From positions 1 through 29,237 of the forward strand of contig CAJNOQ010001702.1 in assembly GCA_905250885.1 (NCBI GenBank): a DNA stretch of 29,237 nt. Direction: 5' to 3'. Numbering within the stretch: the first letter of the stretch is position 1; the number at the start of each line of letters is the position of its first letter. Under the pieces are notes generated by a model, which was not told the DNA's origin, did no database searches, and saw nothing but the letters and a program-made list of their open reading frames with translations. The translations under genes were made by a program, and so were the position numbers. This DNA comes from Didymodactylos carnosus. Taxonomy: Eukaryota; Rotifera; Eurotatoria; Philodinida; Philodinidae. Positions 20,661 to 29,237 of the stretch are shown here, piece after piece.

Positions 20661-23640
20661 ACTGCTTCTAACTTCGCATGTTCCATAATACAATCTAGAT
20701 CCATTTCCTACTAGTGCGTCACAGTACACAAGTGACACTGACAGTTAGTGTTTAGTGTACGGAGAAGGAGACAAGACAACAGTATTTGCTAAAAGAGTAG
20801 GTATAAGCAATCGGTTAGATATACGGAACAAATCAGAAACGAATATAATAGATGACGTGTAGAAATCGGTAGCGAACAGAGTTATAGTGATGTAAGAAAT
20901 GAAATTATCAACACAACAGGAATAATCAGGATAAAACTCTAGATGGAGAAACATGGGAAAAATCGTACCTTTTGATGTACATAGCGCCCTCTTACGCAAT
21001 GGTATATGATTAGTCGGCTATTAATAGTTACTTTATGTGGCTATAGTTCTTTTGCACAAAAGCAGCTGCTGATGCGGTTAAGAATTTTCTTGTTTGAGTC
21101 TGGATTTTGTTTATTTGTTTTGTCTTTTCATCTTCTTTTACTGGTCTCTGTTATTACACATTAGACTGATTTTCTTCTTCGTTTATGTATGCAAAGGTTG
21201 TTTTCATTTTGTTTGTGTGTTTCTAATTTTTTCACAGTGTATTTCGGGCGTTGTATAATCATAAAAGAAAAGTGATTTCGATCGCTCATTAAGCGAATCG
21301 TTCGAAAACTGTGTAACTTAGCTTCCGTGGCCCAAATAAGATTTTTTGCCTACTGAGTCAAGCTCTAGTAGTTTTAAAAAAAGGATTGAAGGCGAAAACA
21401 CTTTATCGAGCCTTTTAGCTGGAAAGAATCGCAAATTTCAGATAGGTCTTAGTTAGTTGTACCACCTGCATCTTTCATCTCTATTCTGTAAGAAAGAAAC
21501 TAGTGAAGTGTAAAGATAGAATTTATGTTGCTCGTTAAAATCCATATTATTTTCGTATGTCTGAGATCTTGCGTTCACTCATTTCTCATATAAAATTCTT
21601 AATGCTTGGTTCTATCTAACAATCATGTAGTAGGAATTATTTTCTCCAGAGTCCGGTTTCAATCGTGAATAAGACTAACGGTTGTCGTTATCGAAAACAT
21701 ATTAGATTTCGTACATAAATGTTTATCAAAATTTTTAATAAGAAACTTTTTTCTATGTATTATGTTCAGTACGGTGATGTTCTCAAGTGAATCTTTTCTC
21801 TTTTGTTTGCGATAATCATAGTTATGTTAAACTATAGATAATAGTTTGATTCATTGTATTTTCTTAAATCAACAACACTTAAATTCTTAATTGCTCTCAG
21901 ACATTAACATTTTCATTTTTTTGTGTGCTCAAAGAATATAGAGAAATGTTCGAGTGTATGCGTGTGTTTTGAACATACATTTAGTAGAAGAAAAGAATCA
22001 ACTATACAGTAGAACAGAGAGAGAATAAAAAGAGGTTAAAAAGGGAAAAAAAGTACTTCGAAAATATTATAAATTGGAAGAAAAAAATATGCACCTCTAT
22101 CTAGTACAAAGAAAAGAAGAAATAAAAGAGAAGTATGTTACAAAATATAGTCATAAATTGATATTTAGTGTACATGCGAACAGCTACTATTCACATTGTC
22201 GTTTCTTAAAAAACAGTTTAAAAATAAGAAGTTTTTTCTTAAGATAATTCATTTTAATCTATATCCACTCATCCCGATGGTATGTGGACTTTTACGTGAT
22301 CAGTTTATAAACGACTATTCACAAACGATAATCTTAAAGTATAAAAATACGACGAAGGAAAAACTTCTCTATTGTATCTTAGTTTGTAGCAGTTGTCTGT
22401 AGAAAAATTGTTTGTCGTTTGTATCTAACAAAAATTAGTTTGTATATTTAATATTATTTTGTTCTTTTCTTCTTTTTTTTTGTCTTTTATTTATTGTGGT
22501 TTTTTATACGCTAACCACATATTCTATTAATGCACCGTATAATGAAAAGTATTGTAAAAAAAATTATTACTATGCTAAGAAAAAAATAAATAAATGGAAA
22601 GGTAATAATGATGTTTACATCAAATTCAGACAGTCTTTTTATTCTTTTTCTTTCTCTGGGTGATAAAAAGGATAAATTTATTATATCACTTAGAAGCAGG
22701 TAGTCGTTGTGTAAACAAATGTGTTTAGTTTATTTTATGACAATTTTCTGATATATTTGATAAGTTTAATTGATTGTGGAGAAAGTTTGAAAATCGTTAC
22801 ATTAGCTGAATCGGTAGGTAAAAATGTATAAAAATATTTACGCAAACTTGATCTAATCAAAAACTCTGAGATGGTAACGAGCACATACAATTTGTAAACA
22901 ACAAAGGTCTATTTGACATTCGCTTATTCTTTCTAAAATAACGAAAATTTGCCAGATTTTTCCCGAAAAAGTGGATAATAGTGGATAGTTTATATGGAAG
23001 AAATAATTCTATCGTTCAGCAACACTAAAGTACGATAACGGACAAAATGAGTAAAAAATGACGAAGTTAACTAATATGCTCTGTTACTAAATGCTGACTA
23101 ATTCAAACCAACCCAAACATTTTCGATGCTGATTATACAGCTAACTACCAATCAAAAATAAAAAGATTGCAAATAACGAAGAGCTTTATCTTTAGGCTCT
23201 AACAGCGTCTGAGTTGTTTTCTTTTCGTGTGATCTTAAATAACAGACAATTGACACTCAGAATGTATACAGGCTATGATCACTTACGGTTCTTGAAATTT
23301 ATTTTCACAAACAATGTATGCTAAAATTAAGTTAGATATCTATCTTAACTCTAAAAATTTGAGACAAACTTAAGGTTTCTATCGTCCTACGTAAACTTTT
23401 TCTATTTAAGTTTAACTTAACGTAAGTTGGATGTCTAATTTGATTCTAACTTGAGTCATCTCTCTGAAACACACTATTACATATTTTTTGATTAAAATAA
23501 TTGTGTCTTAACTTAAGTTAGATTTGACATTTTTGTTTTTTTGGGAAATGTATTCTTGTGCTTACATGTCTTTATACACAAAATATATTTAGATTTTTTC
23601 AAATTATGAGATCAGTTGGTCAACTATCTTACTGTACTTC
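20661..23640. other. Intergenic region upstream of tetraspan gene
   Basis: About 3 kb of AT-rich sequence. Several short open frames occur but none has an initiator, homology or length beyond chance. Apart from the AACTTAAG-rich patch near 23320-23530 I see nothing definable. Confidence 0.4.
23320..23530. repeat. AACTTAAG-rich degenerate inverted-repeat patch
   Basis: Contains AATTAAGTTAGATATCTATCTTAACT (an imperfect palindrome, here named only by its core TTAGATATCTA), and, later, CTTAACTTAAGTTAGAT plus several TTAAGTTTAACTTAA-like words. These resemble the interior of the MITE at 20496-20660. Possibly a worn relative of it. Confidence 0.3.
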
Positions 23641-23681
23641 TAATTATTTTACTTTTTAGATATTTCTTTCGCTAATCAAGA

Positions 23682-24957
23682 ATGAAATTAAATGTTCTTT
23701 GTATATGTATAAGTATTCCTGCTCTAAGTGCATTAGCTTTGTATTGCTATAGTATATTGAGTACACGATGGAGTAATGTGAATCATGATCTGATTCGTCA
23801 GCACAAACGAGATAGAGAAAAAAATGTTCCACCCAATGGTCTAGAATATCAGCTTGTTTCACATTCATTTCGTTCACGTTACGGTCTTCTTGGATATTGT
23901 CTCGATTATGAATGGTTAGATTTATTAACATTAAAAGGACAAAAACAAGATCAACAATATCGTTATGAACAGGATGAATTGGCAGATAATGAACAACAAA
24001 AATCAACACCTTGGTGTAATCGGATGTGTGATCCAGCTTTAAAATGTGAAACAACCGGATGTTGTGTAAGTCGTGTAGGAATTTATACATTCAATAACAT
24101 AAATCATTTTATTTTATTTTAGTTTATTCGATGTAACAATATTCCTGAATGTCCAGATTTTTCTGATGAAAAACATTGTTTACGTCAACATAATGCATCA
24201 AAATATTATTGGCCAGAAAAAAATTGTATATGGCATCAACAAAATATATTTCGTTTATTAACATCACCATTTAACATTGAAACATCAAAAACTAATCCAA
24301 ATTATCATTCAATTGTCGCTCATCTTCGTCATAATCATTATCGTTATATAATTATGGTTATTTTATTTTGTTTAGCTGCATTACTTCTTTGTTTATCATT
24401 ATTAGCACTTGTGCTAATTAAATGTGTCGATCGTTGTGTTAGTGTACCATTTGGATTAGTCACTTTATTAGCATTTTTTTCATTTTTGAGTGGATGTGGA
24501 GGATTAGGTAAATAATGTTTGAATGATAAAATATTTTTAAACATGTTGGGATCTAAATAGAGAAACTAGTCTATTTATTTTTAAATTGAATTTTGATGAA
24601 AATTTCTTGCGCCAACCTTATGCATCGTCATTGTTCAATTTTTTATAGTTTATTTTTTCTATTTGTTTAGGCTTATTTCTATATCAATGGATCCATGAAC
24701 GTATGCATCGTCCTGATTTTGCTTATACAGATCAACGAGATGCCATGAAATATGCATTTAATTTTTGGATAGTAAATATTGAATATTTGGGATTAAGTTT
24801 TTGGTTAATGATTGGTGCTGTTGGACTCTCATTATTGACAACATTATTAAGTTGTTGTATATGTTGTGGTTTACAATCTGACAGATCAATATTCAAAGTT
24901 AATGCGGCGAAAAAGAAGTATGAAATTATACAATATACACCATATGAAGACCGTTAA
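23682..24957 (+). CDS. Claudin-like tetraspan protein with LDLa-type loop module
   Basis: Three exons (23682-24065, 24123-24507, 24671-24957) with GT-AG introns give 351 residues. Four membrane segments lie at about 4-26, 204-227, 238-261 and 296-318, leaving a very large first extracellular loop, a small second one and short cytosolic ends, the layout of claudin/PMP22-type tetraspans. The loop has RYGLLGYC (a variant of the family's GLW..C motif) and, at about 111-147, a Cys-rich module ending IRCNNIPECPDFSDEKHC. Its C-x(5)-C-x-D-x-SDE-x-x-C end is the calcium-binding half of an LDL-receptor class A repeat. An intron splits the module at residue 128. The tail carries YTPYEDR. An acceptor-like TTTTTAG lies 23 nt before the ATG. 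Family name unknown; function at cell contacts or in ligand binding is inference. Confidence 0.82.
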
Positions 24958-26171
24958 AGTGCAGTTTTACTCTTTTCGTTTTCACGAATTAGGCTAGATC
25001 ATACTTCTGTTGTGTAGAACAAAGCTTCTAAATAATTTCGTTTTTTTCTAGTCTATAGTCCACTTGTTCAAGGAAAAGAACATGTTTTTGTTGTTTTTGT
25101 TTCGTTGCATAATTCCCAATTGTGTTTTGTAATATGTCTTTCAAAATTTCTAAAATTGTTTCAACATGTAAGAGTACTGACTTTTCCTTCATTCATATGG
25201 TTATGAAACTTTGAAAGACTTTTGCTACCATTAAGGTATACTGTCAAATTAGGTATCTTCTAAATCTTTACGTCAATTGGCCGGGCTGTTTATCCAACTC
25301 CCTTGACTGTATTTCTTTTTTTATTTGTTTGAACATTTTTTACCTCGTATTTAAAAGAAAATTTTGCTTTAAAACGCAAAGCTGTTTTTTTTCTGTGCTC
25401 AAGGAAAACATCCTCATAAATGTGCATATTAGTTACCGGTGATTTTTTCTCTGCACATGTAAGCTTAGGAAAATTCTTGTACCATGTTACTTGAAGAGAT
25501 ATTATACTAGTTTTTTATTTGTAATTATCTACGGTAATCTACATGCACGTACGTATTTTTTCATCGATTGTTCCTTTTTTCCCTAGCTTTATGCATAGTT
25601 CAATCCTTTTCCTGTTTTATTTCATTCGTTTGCAAAAAATTTATGATTTTCTTTTCTTCGCAAAACATTACAGTAAAATAGACATATATATTTATCTATG
25701 TTTTACACAAATTATTCATGTGTTGTTGTGTTTTTATATCAATAATAATAAATAATATTTCATGCTCATATTGAACAACAAATAACGAAACGTCTCTAAA
25801 AGAAAATAGTTTATTTTCATAATGATAAAGGAGATTTATCTTTTATTATCAATTTTGAAATTCTTCATCTTAATAAATGATTCAATTTATATAATGAATG
25901 AAGAAATTCCATGAGAATATTGATTGATACAGTTTATCAGTTCAAGTAATTTACATTTATTATATTCCAAGAAATTGTCATTCTGTAAATGCTAATCACA
26001 TCTAATAAGAGAGAGAAGTAACTCTTATTCTTACCACAATCTGGTTGCAATATTAGCATGAACTTTTCTCAAATTCTTTTAGCGTCAAGATTGGCAGATT
26101 CTCGCTATGTAAACAAATAGTAAGATAGTACTAAGGATCCCATTTCATTTGCGTCAAAATTAGCGTATACA
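24958..26171. other. Intergenic region
   Basis: Lies between the tetraspan gene and the large palindrome. AT-rich with T-rich tracts; no coding signal, RNA gene or repeat that I can support. The tetraspan 3' UTR and poly(A) site must lie in its first part. Confidence 0.4.
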
Positions 26172-27271
26172 CTTTAAGTAAACTTTAGAAGCCGACAGAT
26201 GTTTTGATGAATTAATATAGTAGCAGATGTACAAGTGGCTAAAACCTTTCGAACTCTCTCAGTTTTTAATTCTTTCACTCAATTTTAAGAAAAGATTGCA
26301 CCACGCCGAATCAAATTTTATTTCAGTAAATTGCTTCAGTAAATAGAGACTTTATTGCGTTCATATTTTCGTACAAATCTAACTTTAGAATAGAAGAATC
26401 GTGTATGTATGATGAAGGCCAAAGATGGCAGATAGGAATGTGTGTATCATATCTTCTTTTTTCCAGAGAATATAGAATACGTAGTATGATAACAGCACAT
26501 TATCAAAAAAAAAATTTCGTTGTTTTAAAAAAGAAAAAAGAAAATTCCATCTTTCTTTGTGTGTTAAAACTGTATTATTATATTGAAAAATGTATAGTGG
26601 AACTATTTTATCATCACATGGACAACATTTTTTTGGACATAGCAAAACTAATGTTCATCTGTTCTAAGGAGTGATATACAAACTGTTATTTACAAAATAT
26701 CCAGAAATATGTTGTCCATGTGATGATAAAATAGTTTCACTATACATTTTTCAATATAATAATAGTTTTAACACACAAAGAAAGATGGAATTTTCTTTTT
26801 TCTTTTTTAAAACAACGAAATTTTTTTTTTTGACAATGTGCTGTTATCATACTACGTATTCTATATTCTCTGGAAAAAAGAAGATATGATACACACATTC
26901 CTATCAGCCATCTTTGGCCTTCATCATACATACACGATTCTTCTATTCTAAAGTTAGATTTGTACGAAAATATGAACGCAATAAAGTCTCTATTTACTGA
27001 AGCAATCTGAAATAACACTTGATTCAGTGCAGTAAGTATAGATTTGTATTATTCAATAATAGTACTTTGAAAATTGCATCAATAGTCGTAAAAGTTTGAC
27101 AAGGATTGATTGATACTTCTGGTTCTTTTTGTCAATCTCTTCTTAAAATTTCTAATATTAGTGAAAAAATTAAAAACTGAGAGAGTTCGAAAGATTTTAG
27201 CCACTTGTACATCTGCTACTATATTAATTCATCAAAACATCTGTCGGTTACTAAACTTTTCTTACAGTGTA
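26172..27271. repeat. 1.1-kb palindrome with near-identical arms
   Basis: The inner arms, about 26308-26641 and 26697-27025, are inverted copies of roughly 330 nt that differ at only a few positions by eye. They share, for example, GTATGTATGATGAAGGCC, CCAGAGAATATAGAATACG and ATCACATGGACAAC, and are separated by about 55 nt. A second pair of outer arms, about 26172-26285 and 27146-27271, shares AACTGAGAGAGTTCGAAAG, CCACTTGTACATCTGCTAC and CATCAAAACATCTGTCGG. The outer right arm runs into the 5' UTR acceptor of the gene at 27274. The right side carries about 100 nt extra between inner and outer arms. No transposase is present. It is either an inverted duplication that took in a gene's upstream region or a recent foldback insertion. 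Confidence 0.9.
27261..27267 (+). promoter_or_regulatory. 3' splice acceptor before the PPxY-protein start codon
   Basis: CTAAACTTTTCTTACAG ends six bases before the ATG at 27274. As the coding region has no visible upstream exon, this is either the acceptor of a 5' UTR intron or a spliced-leader trans-splice site. It decides the start: the upstream in-frame codons are excluded. Confidence 0.5.
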
Positions 27272-27273
27272 AA

Positions 27274-28047
27274 ATGGAGAATGATGCAGAAGTCTGTTCA
27301 CCGCCATTACCATTACTTGAAAATCACGTTGAAACCGCAGTTACACCATCGGTACTTGATTCAAATCAAACAGAAGATCAGACATCATCTCAATGTCTTC
27401 CTGTTAAAGATTCAGCACCAACAACTTCGACTGTAGATCGATTACAACGACCACAAGTCATTCCTCCACCGCCTCCACGACGTTTTCTTCAGACATCGAC
27501 AATTGTAATCGATAATACACGAGTACTAAGGATATCTCCTAAAGGAGCTGCACCCATTCGTCGTCCATCAGCATCATCATCAATATTTGTTCAAGATGGA
27601 AGTAATTTACAACCATTTGCTACATTCAATAGGATTCAATTAGAAACTGCCAGTAGTCAAAATGAATTTATAAAACAAACTGACTTACCACCAAAGAAAC
27701 CATCGAGATCAAATATTTCGTCTTTAACATCATATCCAACACCTAATAAAAACAATAAGCACAGTCCAAAGTTGGTTGGTAGTGAATCGAAACAAATTTT
27801 GTCAACTGTCAGTAACCAACAAACCGATCTTCCACCACCTTATATTTCTGAGAACGGTTCGAAAGATACTGTTTCATTATCAGTACTAGTAAACGATGAT
27901 AATCGTCCTTCTTTATCATCCGATGTTCAAAGTCCAGCATGTAACTTCGTATTTGTCATCATGTGTATCATTGGTTGTCTAGTAACGCTGTTTTTTACGT
28001 TAATTATTCTATTTGCTGCATTAAGATATTTTGGCTACGATATTTGA
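27274..28047 (+). CDS. Pro-rich C-terminally anchored membrane protein with PPxY motif
   Basis: Single coding exon, 257 residues, ATG chosen because it directly follows an acceptor (CTTACAG). Residues 1-220 are hydrophilic and low in predicted order, rich in Ser, Pro, Thr and Asn. They include a PPPPPRR run at 64-70 (SH3/EVH1-type ligand) and PPPY at 187-190, the WW-domain ligand recognised by NEDD4-type ubiquitin ligases. Residues about 225-250 are one hydrophobic span preceded by no signal peptide and followed by RYFGYDI, so the bulk should face the cytosol in a type II or tail-anchored topology. No family is recognised; an adaptor that brings a WW-domain protein to a membrane is inference. 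The start abuts the 26172-27271 palindrome. Confidence 0.72.
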   Translation: MENDAEVCSPPLPLLENHVETAVTPSVLDSNQTEDQTSSQCLPVKDSAPTTSTVDRLQRPQVIPPPPPRRFLQTSTIVIDNTRVLRISPKGAAPIRRPSASSSIFVQDGSNLQPFATFNRIQLETASSQNEFIKQTDLPPKKPSRSNISSLTSYPTPNKNNKHSPKLVGSESKQILSTVSNQQTDLPPPYISENGSKDTVSLSVLVNDDNRPSLSSDVQSPACNFVFVIMCIIGCLVTLFFTLIILFAALRYFGYDI

Positions 28048-28350
28048 AAAAAAATGTATAGTAACTGAAATATTCTGTGTAGTTTTATTGCATGTATAAC
28101 TGATTAATTTTGAAACAAGTAAAAGTATTGTGATGTGAGAGATGGTAGAACTACAACTGTGATGTAAAAGAAACTAGTTAAGCTTTAAATGGCGAGGAAG
28201 ATGCTGGTTTTGAATATTTAGTAGTGTATAATGTACTTTCGGCAAAATATTTCATAGTAGCTCTATGAGCACAGGTAAACAGTAAATTTCTTTATCCAAG
28301 ACTATATGTTGCTCTTATAATAAGGAACACATTTATTTTTATCCCTTCCT
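28048..28350. other. 3' flank of PPxY-protein gene
   Basis: No coding signal on either strand. Contains the presumed 3' UTR of the upstream gene; no canonical AATAAA stands out in the first 150 nt. Confidence 0.35.
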
Positions 28351-28403
28351 CTTTTTTTCATCCTGTTGACAAGGGTAGTAGTCAAGGTCCAGTTGAGACG
28401 AAA

Positions 28404-28618
28404 TTTTTGCCACAGGTACTTCGGACCCTATCTTAGGTTCTAAATCCTTTTCGGAAAATACGCATTCCTGCTCATGATATACGAAAAATGTTGTTCTAAA
28501 AATCTAAACTTTTATCGTATAGTTTTCACCATTTTCCGTATATCTGGAGAAGGAACGCGTATTTTTCGAGAAGAATTTTATAACCTAAGATAGGGTCTGA
28601 AGTACCTGTGACAAAGGT
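28404..28618. mobile_element. Foldback MITE-like hairpin, about 215 bp
   Basis: The left arm (about 28404-28490) and right arm (about 28530-28618) are inverted copies sharing CACAGGTACTTC, ACCCTATCTTAGGTT, AAATACGC and ATATACG. The loop is about 40 nt. Weaker inverted similarity may extend outward to about 28385 and 28635. No coding capacity. Confidence 0.7.
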
Positions 28619-28759
28619 CTGAGTTCGATCGAATCTCTGCTGCCAACCTAGGTCGTAGTAAAAAGAAAAATAGAAAAGAAGTTTTAACAATAGAAAAATG
28701 GTACAGTTAAATAGAATATGGCTTAAATATGTAGTACATATTATGTACTATTAACTACT

Positions 28760-29237
28760 TTAAGAAACGACATGCTCCTTTAATGCACGTTTAAAAGCTC
28801 GAGCACTAAAGGCAGCAATCACTTCTCTTAGTAATTGATTCCACTCTTTTATAGTTTTTGGTAAAAAGGAACTAGTAGTTTTACGTTTTAACAAGGGAAT
28901 CTGGCAAAGACATCGATTGGAGGTTCGCAACGAAGTTCTAGCGGTAAGAAGCTGTACTAACGAAAAGCGCGAAAGTGTACTACGTTGTGTAATAATTTTG
29001 TGAAAAAAGGTTAACCTGAAAACTTTTCTTCTTTGAACAAGATCTGGTAGTTTTAAATTCGTGATCACTGAGGAACTGCCGGATCTATAGTCATTTGATA
29101 TCATACGGGTAGCGAGTTTATGAGTTGATGTTAGTAAATCGAGATGCGTTTTGAAATCATTGTCAAATACTACACAACAATAATCCATTACTGGCAAAAT
29201 ACAGGTTTTATAAATATGCAGTCGAATAAAAGTAGGA
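28760..29237 (-). mobile_element. C-terminal part of non-LTR retrotransposon reverse transcriptase ORF
   Basis: The minus strand is open from the window edge to a TAA at 28760-28762, giving 158 residues with no initiator in the window. It starts FIRLHIYKTCILPVMDYCCV, the thumb-side motif (YK..I.PV..YC) that follows the reverse transcriptase domain in Jockey/CR1/RTE-type elements. The pattern LTSTHKLATRMI then KLPDLVQRRKVFRLTFFHKI and KEWNQLLREVIAAFSARAFK is the usual C-terminal region of these ORF2 proteins. The catalytic YxDD box and the endonuclease would lie off the right edge. The visible part is intact, so the copy may be fairly young. The clade is not resolved. Confidence 0.82.

Noticed and set aside
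20745-20999. Minus-strand open frame of 84 codons
   Set aside because: No family resemblance, no splice context and composition like the surroundings; considered as a second relic but not supported.
22196-22402. Plus-strand open frame of 68 codons
   Set aside because: Lys/Phe/Asn-rich translation of AT-rich DNA with no ATG at the given start and no context.
26385-27018. Mirror-image open frames of 72-92 codons on both strands within the palindrome
   Set aside because: They are the same sequence read twice from the two inverted arms, the frames differ between copies through poly-A/T length changes, and the peptides look like T-rich noise.
1-29237. CRISPR arrays, bacterial operons, tRNA or rRNA genes
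   Set aside because: None seen; no regularly spaced direct repeats, and the genes are spliced animal genes.

Overview
The window is eukaryotic, very AT-rich nuclear DNA. Genes have short GT-AG introns (about 50-100 nt), A/T-ending codons and Asn/Gln-rich linkers, and the proteins are clearly animal. The small introns, gene spacing, apparent 3' splice acceptors just upstream of start codons (spliced-leader style) and many foldback elements fit a protostome invertebrate, most plausibly a bdelloid rotifer. The species attribution is inference.

Layout. From 1 to 11230 (+) lies most of a DLC1/STARD8/STARD13-type RhoGAP-START gene. Its 5' end is off the window and its first visible intron is 7.1 kb long and carries a foldback element (2337-3415). 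A convergent pair of minus-strand genes follows: a secreted GH38-like glycosidase of the DUF5054 type (15496-12514, six exons) and, 261 nt upstream on the same strand, a small heat shock factor binding protein 1 gene (HSBP1, 16575-15758). The second HSBP1 intron reads as a U12-type AT-AC intron. The glycosidase start codon sits directly behind a CAG acceptor, so the two genes may form a trans-spliced two-gene unit.

From 16.6 to 23.7 kb there is no intact gene. At 19.0-20.3 kb there are overlapping remains of what looks like a decayed plus-strand gene, and at 20.5 kb a short foldback MITE. At 23682-24957 (+) is a three-exon tetraspan membrane protein, claudin/PMP22-like, with an LDL-receptor class A-like Cys module in its first extracellular loop. 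At 26172-27271 a 1.1-kb palindrome with nearly identical arms abuts the start of a single-exon gene (27274-28047, +) for a Pro-rich, PPxY-bearing, C-terminally anchored membrane protein. The right edge has another foldback (about 28404-28618) and the C-terminal end of a non-LTR retrotransposon reverse transcriptase ORF (29237-28760, -).

The genes do not form an obvious shared pathway. The strongest unusual signals are the AT-AC intron in HSBP1, the near-perfect palindrome at a gene start, the foldback that carries two diverged inverted copies of one coding fragment, and a RhoGAP domain that keeps its arginine finger but has lost a conserved Asn.
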